Below are positions 1 to 9,494 of a stretch of DNA of 52,574 bases, one piece after another; position 1 is the stretch's first letter; every line of letters begins with the position of its first letter. Source of the stretch: JAUXFK01 sp034189035. GTDB taxonomy: Bacteria > Desulfobacterota > UBA8473. A model generated the notes under the pieces. That model ran no database searches, was not told the origin of the DNA, and saw nothing but the letters and a program-made list of their open reading frames with translations. Location of the stretch: positions 1-52,574 of the forward strand of contig JAXHVA010000019.1 in the NCBI GenBank assembly GCA_034189035.1, in the 5' to 3' direction. The position numbers and the translations under genes are program-made.

Positions 1-810
1 CAAGCCGATCACTTTGACTGCGCCGGGATAAGGGTTACCGAAATATATTCTGATGCTGCCCAAAGGCAGCGTGCTGATTGTCAAAGAACGTTTTTGACTA
101 CTCAGTTAATCTATATAGATGTTTGGTGCAGACGCGTTATGCGTACTGACTCTCGCGACGGAAGACGCAAGCCGGAACCATAGGGCCGTTTGTCAACGGT
201 AACATATTTTAAGACGGATGCTATTTATGCTCTTTATTCTTTTTCCGATCTACAGGAGGAATTTTTTCTTGACAACTCGAGGCCATATAGAGGTTAGTAT
301 TTATTTTTCTCTCTCCTTTTTATTTTTGCGATTTAACCATCTCAAAGAATGGAATGCTCCGTCAATCTTCAATGTCTCGTAAGTGAGTGTGCAAACCCCC
401 CCGAGAGTCTTGAAGCATCCCGGAGGGACAAGCCCCCCCCCCCTCTCTCTCTTCTCCTCCATAAGTCTTTAGGACTTTTTAGACTTTACTAGACTTTAGG
501 GACGTTGTTTCTGTTTATGATATTTAAATAAGTCTTAAGGTTGTTCAGCTCTCGATTGAGACCTTCCTAATAACGTCCCCAAGCGTCCCCAAGTCTCCTT
601 TCTAGATTTAGAACTACTTTACAACTAAAATGACTGTGCTTACAATAAATTGAATATTTTATTTCACAGCTATTCTATAGCGAAACTTCAGTATTGGATT
701 TACTTATAAAATATTCTTACATCCTTGATTTATCAACATTAGCACCGACCTAAATCTGAATTAATTAGGAAATCTATTTCCCAATCAATGGGGTCTATTA
801 CATATTTGGC
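1..810. other. non-coding stretch at the left edge
   Basis: I see no credible gene here on either strand. The DNA is low in complexity in places, with a run of eleven C followed by CT repeats near 432-455 and repeated AGACTTTA-like words near 470-500. A short hairpin (GCTGCC/GGCAGC) lies near 55-71. An imperfect inverted repeat at 478-600 is listed separately. The stretch lies downstream of the beta-helix pseudogene on the minus strand. Confidence 0.5.
478..600. repeat. imperfect inverted repeat around GGGACGTTGTT
   Basis: A left arm with AGACTTTAGGGACGTTGTT (about 491-509) is mirrored by a right arm containing AATAACGTCCCC and CCCCAAGTCT (about 569-595). The arms are imperfect and enclose about 60 bases. 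Words of the GGGACGTTGTT type are, as I recall, common in intergenic repeats near IS200-like REP-associated transposases. That link is an inference here, though a remnant of such a transposase does lie at 35.5-36.0 kb. Confidence 0.4.
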
Positions 811-3059
811 CTATTTTTTACCTGTCAATGGTGGAATGATGGGGGAGAGAGATAGGATGACGTTATACTCATCAGCTCCTATATTGGGATCACCATATAA
901 GGGACGATTATCGCCTTCGAAATCATCGAGAGGGTAATCAGCTGGATTAGCTAAGTCTATGCAAGACGAACCCAATTGGAGGTGGAAATCCGCCTAACCA
1001 GCATCTACAAACAGGGGGGTCAGCAAAAATGCAGGTGCTGTCACAAGTAGCATTGTCTCCAAGATGATCGGGGGTATTCTGCCAAAGGTCAGAGTGGGTC
1101 ACAGTAATAGAGGAATAACTGTAGATTCCACAGCCATCGTTGTTGGAAATGATGTTGCTGTGGAAAACAACTGGCATATCACTGCCCCCATCTAGATGGA
1201 TGCCTCTGCCATAGGAAACTGCAGCTTGATTGTCGTAAATTTGATTATCCTCCACAGTTATATCGGTATATCCATCGATGAAAATGCCACCGTCGTTTTT
1301 AAAAGCCGAGTTGTCGTAAATCCGGTTATTTCGGATTGCCGCGATGCTGTTGGATGTCACAAAAATGCCACCGCCATTGAACACCCCGTCCGGGGCATTG
1401 CCATTGCGGATGTCAAACCCTTCCACCGTCACCTGTACGCCACTGGTGGCAATGTAGATTAGACGGCCCTTACCATCGCGTCCAGCGTAGTGACGTTGGT
1501 GTCAAGATCAGGATCCCCGACAAAGTCAAATGTGTAACCACCTCTCAAAGTGAGTTCTTTGTCGATGTTTGCGGTTTGGTAATGATTACTAACTCTTCTA
1601 CCCCGGCACAGTAACCAGATACTTTGACCAAGTCGCAGGGGGAAGCGTTGTCCACTGCATCCTGGACGGTGTTATAGAGCATGGTATCGCCGTCAATCTT
1701 CGCCTTACAGAAAGTGAATAAAGGAAGAACGAAAAACTCGCTTCCCAGGTCGTCGTTCGTTTGTACTGTCGGGCCAAAGATGTGAGGGATATTTTCACGA
1801 GCGTCGGTCCAGACAACCAGGGTTTCATCCTCAGCCGGGCCAAAGGCCAGGGCCACGTCTTCCTGGTCGTCATAAGCATCGCTGAGGGTGAAGGATGGTT
1901 TCAGCTCTTTAAGAAGCACCCGGCGTGCCCTGAGATGGGTCTCGTCGCCGTTCTGCTGTTCCCAAGCAACCAAGTAGTGGCCATAGCCTCCATCGTGTCC
2001 GACAAAATAGATCACGCCCGGTGTCCTGCAGTCCGCGTTGATCATGTAGTCGCTCACCTGGAACGCATCGCCGACGAATTGCTCTTTTTCATGGGGACCA
2101 ATATTCGTTTCCTGAACCTGCCGTGCCCAGATAGTGTCATAATCAATCGATTTGCTTTGCCAGACGAAAGGTACTGTTTTTCGTCCACGTTGTAGGTCAC
2201 CTTTGGATTGGTGGGTGCTCCTGCAACACCATCTAATACGAGAAAGGGAGCTGTATCTGTTATACCTGTCGTCGTAGTGTAACTTGCAAATATGTAAGGT
2301 TTAGGTTTAGTTGGGCCACGTCTTATTGTGTATACTCACACTACCAGAAAGCCCCCAACGTCGTTAGCAGACACGTCGGGATGGTAATGTGAATGAGAGG
2401 TGGAATAGTTGCCGTTGCAAACGGTAAAAATGGTACCCATTATGTTCTTGGTCACGGAGCGGGCCTTGATGTCATAGCTATAAGTGCTGCTGTTCAACTC
2501 TTGGCAGGTCACCAGCCAAAATCCAGCGCTGGCGCTGTAGGTTACCGCCGGGTTGTCCCGAGTAATTTCAAACTTCTGGTTATCGATATCCGGTTTATCG
2601 GTATATATTGGCATATCCTTACTTTTCGCTATATCCAGCATCACTTCTAGGGTACCATTGGCGTTAACGACCCCTCCCATAATGGTCCTGGTACTATCGC
2701 TCCAGACAACCAAGTAGGTGTTCTCATCAGAGTTGTAGGCTACGTCAGGCACGGTATTGTTTGTGGTGTTCTCCGCTATGGCAAAGTTGATCCCCGGGTT
2801 CACCGCCCGGAAGTATGATTTGACAATAGATGTCGTTGTCACTCGCACCACTCCGATCGTCATGCCATACCAACAGGTACTCATCGTCTGTGCTGTTATA
2901 GGCCACGGCTGGATTGACCTGATCGCCTGGCTGAAAGGGGTCTTCTGATGATGCCTGCATAGGTGTAGCCTTGGCCACATTGATCAGGCTCGGGACAGAT
3001 GCAGCGGTGCTGACAAGCAAAATGGCTATAGCAGCCAATGTTTTGAATAACATTTTCAT
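811..3059 (-). pseudogene. decayed secreted beta-helix repeat protein
   Basis: The chosen start (ATG at 3059) has an AAGGGGG ribosome site and is followed by a signal peptide (MKMLFKTLAAIAILLVSTA). The next part has repeats of the type VAYNSxxxxYLLVWxD, as in secreted proteins of environmental bacteria. The second half reads LRGGYTFDF, VTTLDA, VEGFDIRNG and repeated N-x-I-x-x-N units, typical of right-handed beta-helix proteins. It ends with CIDLANPADYPLDD and IGADEY, a usual C-terminus of that family. The frame is broken many times: shifts near 2830, 2170, 1565, 1470 and 1015, a TGA at 2336-2338 and a TAG near 990. Every segment is recognisable, so this was one gene of about 740 codons, now dead. 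Its substrate or partner is unknown. Confidence 0.8.
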
Positions 3060-3813
3060 CGTAACCCCCTTATTGTTTGAATGTAAATCAAATGCTCCGC
3101 ATAATTTCATCATGCACCTCCTTTGATTAGTGATTTCTGGTTACTCCTTACATACCGTGAGATCATCTCCTTTAGTTATGCTAAAGAAATACCTTTTATA
3201 TGATTTTCAGCCATTGACAGGCTGTTGCTCAGATAATGAATAAGTATTATATGTCTTAAAGGATACTCTGCTGATAAATTAAAGAACATAGACGTCCCTT
3301 TTATATGTATTGCAGCAGGTTTTATACTATATTTTATAGTGACTAATGTTAATATTATCTAATATATTGAATTATATAAGATAATATTTTTTATCGCCCT
3401 TGATTTCTCCCCTTTTGCACCAACCGACCTCGAATAGATTGTGTAATCTGTTTCTCGTCTTATGTAATCAGTTACATATTTTCCCTATTTTTGGGGCATC
3501 TATGATTTCATGTTTTTTATTCCATAAACACGAACCTTAGGAACAAGGTCTGATCATGCGAAGACTCAGGCCCATAATGGCCGCAGTGCCCTTTATTGTC
3601 TAAACAGATCGAGGGTTTGTTTTACAGATGATCAGCACCGGGTGGATTCTGAGGTGAATGAGGAAAACAGGCTCAGTTGATTCCTGATACGAGGACCTCC
3701 ATATCAATAATTACTGTAGGGAAATAGGGGGGTGAAGCCAGTAGTGTTTTTTTCTTATTAGTCGGTGAGAGAACTCGGCATTGAAGGGTATCACATGAAG
3801 AAGCACTTAGAAT
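3060..3813. other. non-coding intergenic stretch
   Basis: No gene is apparent. It separates the beta-helix pseudogene from the M48 protease gene, both on the minus strand. A short word near 3208-3230 (CAGCC-TTGACAGGCTGTTGC) is nearly the same as one at 35254-35275, at the edge of the 200-bp inverted repeat, so a fragment of the same dispersed repeat may lie here. The remainder is AT-rich with no clear promoter or terminator. Confidence 0.4.
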
Positions 3814-4614
3814 TCAGTTCCTCCTGTAGTATTTCAGTGCCTCTGGGAGTAACTTCTTAAGATTGTTGATTCTCGCTTCATCCGATGGGTGAGTGCTTAG
3901 AAATTCGGGTGGGGATTTTCCTGATTTCAGGCTTGCCATCCTTTTCCAGAAATCCACGGCTTCATGAGGGTCGTAACCCGCCATAGCCATAAAGATCAAT
4001 CCGAGATGATCCGCTTCAGACTCATGTAGCCGGCTGTATGGAAGAAGCACTCCCACTTGAGACCCTAACCCATAAGCGCCGAGAAACAGATTCTGCGTCT
4101 GTTGCGGTTTGTTCTTTAATGCTTGTGAGAGGGCGATCCCGCCGAATTGTACAATCAGGCCCTGACTCATTCGCTCTTTTCCATGGTTTGCCAGAGCATG
4201 TGCGATCTCATGTCCCATGACCACTGCAAGCCCTGTTTCATCTTTGGTTATAGGCAATATCCCTGTATATACGACGACTTTGCCCCCCGGCATACACCAT
4301 GCATTCACAGTAGAATCATCTACAAGGTTGAATTCCCAATCATACTCTTTCAAGTGTTCGGACATGTTCTGCTCAGCAAAGTACTGTTCTACAGCCTTTT
4401 GGATTTTTAACCCTACGCTTTTTACTGTTTGAGCCTGGCGTGTATCAGTGATCACCTTGTTTTTTGAGAGAAAATCATCATACGCCTTAAAACTCATTGA
4501 ATTGATCTCGTTCGTGGAGATTAAGCTGAGCTGCCTTCTTCCTGTAACAGGAACCGTTGCACAAGAAACGAGAAAAAAGAGGAGACATAAAAGGAGACTA
4601 AGCTTTCTTTTCAT
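3814..4614 (-). CDS. M48-family zinc metalloprotease, lipoprotein
   Basis: A 266-residue protein starting at MKRKLS, where AGGAG lies about ten bases upstream; a longer frame to 4713 lacks such a site. The N-terminus is a lipoprotein signal ending in the lipobox LVSC, so it should be anchored in the outer membrane or periplasm. The zinc site is HEIAH near residue 136, with the third ligand in ESEAD downstream and the late THPSDEARI motif usual for this family (relatives of E. coli LoiP and BepA). Such proteases degrade or help assemble misfolded outer-membrane proteins. It is last in a minus-strand row with an AsmA-like protein (122-bp gap) and a DUF2062 protein, which fits an envelope role. 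The exact subfamily is uncertain. Confidence 0.88.
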   Translation of the reverse strand: MKRKLSLLLCLLFFLVSCATVPVTGRRQLSLISTNEINSMSFKAYDDFLSKNKVITDTRQAQTVKSVGLKIQKAVEQYFAEQNMSEHLKEYDWEFNLVDDSTVNAWCMPGGKVVVYTGILPITKDETGLAVVMGHEIAHALANHGKERMSQGLIVQFGGIALSQALKNKPQQTQNLFLGAYGLGSQVGVLLPYSRLHESEADHLGLIFMAMAGYDPHEAVDFWKRMASLKSGKSPPEFLSTHPSDEARINNLKKLLPEALKYYRRN

Positions 4615-4736
4615 CTTTGAACTCCTAGTTTGATAATGTGGACAAAAATTGTTATTGACTTCCCTCAGAAAAAATCGGTCATAGCATAGGCAATAGCAAT
4701 TTAAAAAAATCATTTTAAAGGGATAAAGTTCGGGGG

Positions 4737-6521
4737 TTAGAATAAAGACTTAAGGCCGCCCGGAAGTCCACCCTTAATATCTCCGAGCAATCTGTTTCCC
4801 TCATCAAGGCGGCTCGTTATTTCACTGTTTATACCAGCAAAGGCGCCGATTTCTGTCTGTAAAGCGCTAAGAGGCCCTTTTACTTTCTCCGAGATGGCCT
4901 CCTTCAATTCTTTCTCAAAACGTATGGTTTGTTCTTTCAACTCTTTGCCAATGACATTTTTCAATATGCGATCTATATCAGATGAAAGCCGAATATGATA
5001 GTCCTTGAGGGTTCCTGATATATCTATATTGATATCTAAGCTTTTAATCGCAGAAAGTGAGGAATGAACGGCATTTATCAATGGGGATTCTCCTTCTTTG
5101 GGACTCAAAAGCTGCGCTGAATAGAAACGGGTCAATACATTTGCACTTATCACTTCACCCCTTCGACTCACATTTAGCTTCAGATCAGCCAGTGCCTCCT
5201 TTAAAACAATCGGCAATTCCTTGCTTTCAGACAAAGCCAGGTTCTCTATATTGTACCCTCTTATTCGAAGGTTTGCCTTGTCATTAGGTTTTGATGGGAC
5301 TATATGGTTTAGCTCACCTTCAAGTGTAACAGAGCCTGCTTCCTTAAGATTCTCTCCTGAAAAAACAAAAGTAAGAGGGATGCCAAGGACATCCTGATCA
5401 GGTGTGATGTTCTTAACCTTTCCTTTGATATCACCGGCTTTAATCTGTAATGATGTATTGGCCATTTTGATCATGAAATCAGGAAGAGGCTTCTTCTCTT
5501 TGAAACGCACATCAACACCCTTTGCGCGAATCGGCTTTACAATATCTGGCTCTTCTTCTCCTTCACTTCCTTCTTGTATCTGTCTGGTACGTTCAATAAC
5601 CGGTCTCAACCGCTCGTACCATACAAGCCCCGCCTCCACCCAATTCGACACCTTTGGCCCAAAGAGCAGCTGTGTAATGTTCGAAACCCCCTGGCCCTGA
5701 AGGCTGTACTTCAGCTTGAGACGATTGATATCTTCTATTGGCGCTTTTGCTGCTTGATCTGCACGCATTTTGAGGGAGTTCAAAAGAGCATCAAACTCTT
5801 TTCGGGTGCTCTTGATATTGTCGAGGTCATTTGTGATATCTGCACGAATCGACTTCAACTCTCCGGCGATACCCAATAAACGAGAGGCATCGATCTTTTT
5901 TACTGATCTAAGCCCTTCAATTCGCTTTTCGTAATCATCAAAATCTTTCTTGTCTGGAAGGCCTTCCAAACGCTTCTGCCAACTTTTTTTCTGATCTTGA
6001 ACCTCTTTGCGAAGTGATACAGTGAGCTTTAATGATTCCAGCTCTTCCCTTTTTAAAATCTCATTGACATCTGGAATCTTAAAAGTTGGGAGTTTAAACC
6101 TAGGTTCTTTTTTTCCTGGTCTTCTCAATCCATATTCATCATCTGCCGGCTTGCGAGCAGGTGCTCCGGAGGTCTTTCTTTCAGTACCGAATCGGACCCC
6201 TTCCATAGCCATACGCTCAATGATTACCTTCCTTCGAAGTAAGTTTAAAGAGTCAAGTGATAAGACAGTCCTTTTGATTTCGACCGTGTTTGTCATTGGT
6301 TTTTCTGGATCTGTGACCTGAAGCCTGCGAAGATTTAGCCCTAATGGGAAGAGCGATAAATTAGCATCGTCCAGTTCAACTTTTGCGCCGACGATCCAGG
6401 TACCTGTCTTTTCGATCATACGTTCAACAAAACCGTCCACAAAGAACAACCACAAAACGGTCCCAAGGGCTATGACAGCCACAAAGGCAATCAACCCCTT
6501 CCAGCGTATCATATCCTTCAT
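4737..6521 (-). CDS. AsmA-like anchored envelope protein (TIGR03545 type)
   Basis: About 594 residues. One N-terminal membrane helix (IRWKGLIAFVAVIALGTVLW) precedes a region like the start of AsmA/DUF748 proteins (VELDDANLSLFPLGLNLRRL). Next come a charged, probably coiled-coil section (about residues 150-280), a beta-rich part and a helical C-terminus. It matches my memory of the uncharacterised TIGR03545 family, which is usually encoded beside TIGR03546, as here. I chose the ATG at 6521 because it overlaps the stop of the upstream gene (ATGA) and has GGGAAGG at a good distance; the open frame runs further upstream, inside that gene. A role in lipid traffic between membranes is only an inference from the AsmA likeness. 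Confidence 0.75.
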   Translation of the reverse strand: MKDMIRWKGLIAFVAVIALGTVLWLFFVDGFVERMIEKTGTWIVGAKVELDDANLSLFPLGLNLRRLQVTDPEKPMTNTVEIKRTVLSLDSLNLLRRKVIIERMAMEGVRFGTERKTSGAPARKPADDEYGLRRPGKKEPRFKLPTFKIPDVNEILKREELESLKLTVSLRKEVQDQKKSWQKRLEGLPDKKDFDDYEKRIEGLRSVKKIDASRLLGIAGELKSIRADITNDLDNIKSTRKEFDALLNSLKMRADQAAKAPIEDINRLKLKYSLQGQGVSNITQLLFGPKVSNWVEAGLVWYERLRPVIERTRQIQEGSEGEEEPDIVKPIRAKGVDVRFKEKKPLPDFMIKMANTSLQIKAGDIKGKVKNITPDQDVLGIPLTFVFSGENLKEAGSVTLEGELNHIVPSKPNDKANLRIRGYNIENLALSESKELPIVLKEALADLKLNVSRRGEVISANVLTRFYSAQLLSPKEGESPLINAVHSSLSAIKSLDINIDISGTLKDYHIRLSSDIDRILKNVIGKELKEQTIRFEKELKEAISEKVKGPLSALQTEIGAFAGINSEITSRLDEGNRLLGDIKGGLPGGLKSLF

Positions 6522-7039
6522 GTTGTACCTTCCCATTGTGAAAGAGAATGGTATGCTCGATACAGTTTGCTTGCCATAAATGCCTTCATAATCCCCGTTT
6601 TGCGTACCCATTGAAGCACACGTTCTCTATACTGGCGGATCATCAGATTCAATATGAGATAGAGTGGGACAAAAAGAATAAGGGAGAAGAGCAGGCTCCC
6701 CATAAGGACAGAGTTATTAAACCTCTCAATACGCCATAAAGTGGAGTTATAGAGGGTAGTCCATAGCCCTTCCATTGGTTTTGCAGTGAGTATTGAAAGG
6801 CCAATCCAATGAAACAAAGGATTAAGCAGATACCCTCCCCCTTTGAATAAAGCTATCCCAAGAATGAACGCTGACAGGTTGACCCTGAATACCAAGATCA
6901 CCAGCAAGACCACTAGGTTATGTAGGCTTAAAAGAGGTGTAAACCCGATGACCATGGAGAAACACAAAGCCATACTGATTTGCCCAGGCCGGGATTCGGA
7001 GTTTAAGATCTTGAGTACCTTAGCGATTGCGGTTAACAT
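6518..7039 (-). CDS. DUF2062-type membrane protein (TIGR03546 type)
   Basis: A 173-residue membrane protein with three or four hydrophobic helices: SMALCFSMVIGFTPLL, VVLLVILVFRVNLSAFILGI and one near LLFSLILFVPLYLIL. Its length and the pattern GFTPLLSLHN are typical of small DUF2062 proteins, and the pairing with the next gene is that of TIGR03546 and TIGR03545. An AGGTGATC ribosome site precedes the ATG. It starts 40 bases after the protease gene ends and its TGA overlaps the next ATG, so translation is probably coupled. Function unknown; the pair likely forms one inner-membrane assembly. Confidence 0.75.
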   Translation of the reverse strand: MLTAIAKVLKILNSESRPGQISMALCFSMVIGFTPLLSLHNLVVLLVILVFRVNLSAFILGIALFKGGGYLLNPLFHWIGLSILTAKPMEGLWTTLYNSTLWRIERFNNSVLMGSLLFSLILFVPLYLILNLMIRQYRERVLQWVRKTGIMKAFMASKLYRAYHSLSQWEGTT

Positions 7040-7079
7040 TCGATCACCTGAAAATCCTTTTTCGTTCGATTTACATTTA

Positions 7080-9286
7080 TTAGGGGACTGCTATAGATTC
7101 ACTTATATTCCCAGAAATATACGTCCAACCGGATTTTACAACATCATCTACTGTGAATGTAAAGGTCGTCCCAGCTGTTACGTTCTTTACCCAATTGGAT
7201 CTAATTAATACACTCCCCTTTGAATCAGTTATCCTGGAGTCTGTTTCCGAAGTAGCATCGCTCCATGTACCAGATACTGTCGCACCTCCTATAAAAGAAC
7301 CCTCACCATCCACAATTGTTACCCTTGCGATTGCCTTTATGAATGTATTTCGCCCGATTCTCCTGATGAGAAGATCCATATCAATTCCCGCCTCCATAAC
7401 GAAAGCGAGTTCTTCTGTAATCGTGGCTATCGCTGTATCCGTATCGTTTAAGCCACCGTTATCTGTGACAGTCAAAGTTATGGTATAGACACCTGGCACT
7501 GAATACGTGTGAGTAGCAGTTACACCAAACCCGGTAGTTTGGTCACCAAAATTCCAGTCGTACGCAACTATACCATCATCTATATCGTAGGATCCCGAAC
7601 CATTAAATGTTACTGCTTTATTCAGTGATGCTATTTGGTCAAGACCTGCATCTGCTACTGGTGGATCGTTGACCTCAGCAATTATAGCGGTTGTAATCGA
7701 AGGAGTAGAATTGATTGTACCATCATTTACAACCAGCGTAACTGGATATTCTCCACCGGCAGTGTACGCATGGGTTGGTCTTACCCCGGCTCCGGTTGAA
7801 CCGTCGCCGAAATTCCACATGTAGGTCAGAGGGTCTCCATTCGGATCAATAGAACCTGATCCATCAAAGATTAAGCCACTGTCCTCTTCTCCCGTGTAAG
7901 GGCCATTTGCATCTGCCACTGGTGGATCGTTCGGTACATAGGCAAAGTTCAAAGCAGCAAGGGCATCTACGATTCCCCAGCCATATACTGGATCCCAACC
8001 AGGAGCCCCTTTATCCTCTGCAGTAGATTGCAAAACTTCTCTGATCTCATCCGGAGAAATCGCCACATTATAGGCAATGAGTAAGGCTACCACTCCACTC
8101 ACATGGGGGGCGGCCATAGAAGTGCCTTGATAGAACCAATACCCCCAATCCGTAGGATTCTCACCGAAAGTCTGCTGGAGAATTCCATCAGCATAACCGT
8201 CTTCGTTCTGATCAACGTTCAGATCTCCACCAGGCGCAACCAGATCCAGGGAAGCTCCATGATTTGAATAATAGGCTATTGTTTCATCATATCTAGTAGC
8301 GCCGACTGCAATACAATAGGCATCATAGGCAGCAGGGTAACTCACTGTATTTTCCGATCCATCATTTCCCGATGCACAAACTATGGTAATCCCTTTTTCG
8401 TAGGCATAGGCAAGAGCATTCTCTAGCGTAATTGACCTGACAGATCCGCCCAAGCTTATATTGATGATATGGGCACCTTTATTGGATGCGAAATAAATGC
8501 CATCTGCAATATCTGCATAGGTTCCAGAACCGTTTTCGTTGAGTACTTTTATATCGGCATGATCGATGTATCAAAGGACACTCCAGCTACTCCTAGAGTA
8601 TTATTTGTGCTTTGAGCAATGGTTCCTGTAATATGAGTCCCTTGCCCATCATCGTCATTGGGGTGTTCATCGTTATTTACAAAATCATAACCTGGTACAA
8701 AATATGTACTTCCCAGGTCAGGTGCCTGTTGATACGTAATCCAGTAATCTTTATCCTGTTCGGGATTATCAATGAATTCCTCATAATCTTCATACGCCAC
8801 ACCTGTATCTATTACTGCTACAATAACGCTCGGATCACCGGTTCCGACATCCCAGGCCGACTCCATATGAATACCACCATATTTAGCATTATCCATATGC
8901 CACTGATAAGGATAGTACGTATCATTCGGAACCAAAAAGGCATGGGCAATATAATTTGGTTCCGCATATTCTATAAGCGGATTTCGGCTGTAAATTGCGA
9001 CCATTGCTTCTATAGTTTTGTTTTTGGGTATATTAAGGCGTATAAATCCCCCATCCTTGCTTATGGAACGAACTGAAATCCCAAGGGGTTTATTTATCTC
9101 GCGAATTATATCTTGAGAAATCCCTTTTTTGAATTTGACGATAATCTCTCCTGGTGCATATTGTATCCCTTCAATAGCCTTCCCTGCGCGTTTCACAAAG
9201 AAAACCTGACCGAAGCTGACGCAGGTAAAACAGAAGACCAGGAAAACCACCAGTGCCAATATAAGATTCGCTTTCAACGTCTTCAT
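7080..9286 (-). pseudogene. subtilisin-like (S8) protease with two PKD domains, frameshifted
   Basis: The start at 9286 has GAGG eight bases upstream and a signal peptide ending near SFGQ. A propeptide follows (YAPGEIIVKFKK to EPNYIAHA), then the peptidase S8 domain: Asp in VAVIDTGV, His in GQGTHITGT and Ser in GTSMAAPHVSG. Two PKD domains come next (GDGSTGAGVRPTH and FGDQTTGFGVTATH), then a C-terminal beta domain. The reading frame breaks near 8549-8555: one frame ends IMPI-stop, and the next resumes KVLNENGSG without loss of family residues. Asp and His are thus separated from Ser by a shift of +2 or -1. Everything else is well kept, so this is a recent pseudogene, a sequence error, or much less likely a programmed shift. 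Intact, it would be exported. Confidence 0.85.
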
Positions 9287-9346
9287 TCGATAAACCTCAT
9301 TTGATTTCGAAGAAAGAGTTTGCTTGCTCTTTTATCTTGAATAACA

Positions 9347-9368
9347 GTGTTGGTAATATTACCAACAC
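9347..9368. promoter_or_regulatory. 22-bp perfect palindrome upstream of the S8 gene
   Basis: The half-site is GTGTTGGTAAT followed directly by its reverse complement, with no loop. It lies 61-82 bases upstream of the protease start and 127 bases beyond the stop of the radical SAM gene. There is no T-run on either strand, so it does not look like a terminator. A perfect dyad without a spacer suggests a site for a dimeric regulator; which one is unknown. Confidence 0.4.
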
Positions 9369-9494
9369 AGACTTTTATCTGTTAATAATGAGTGTCCAAC
9401 CATAAATGGGGACTCTTGTTTACGGTTAAGGGGATGATTTGAATTGCAGCAATATGTTGTTATGTAAGGGAACAGTGCGATAGAATTTTACATA

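Noticed and set aside
8549..8556. Programmed ribosomal frameshift in the S8 protease
   Set aside because: No slippery heptamer of the usual X-XXY-YYZ type with a following stem was seen; a mutation or sequence error is simpler.
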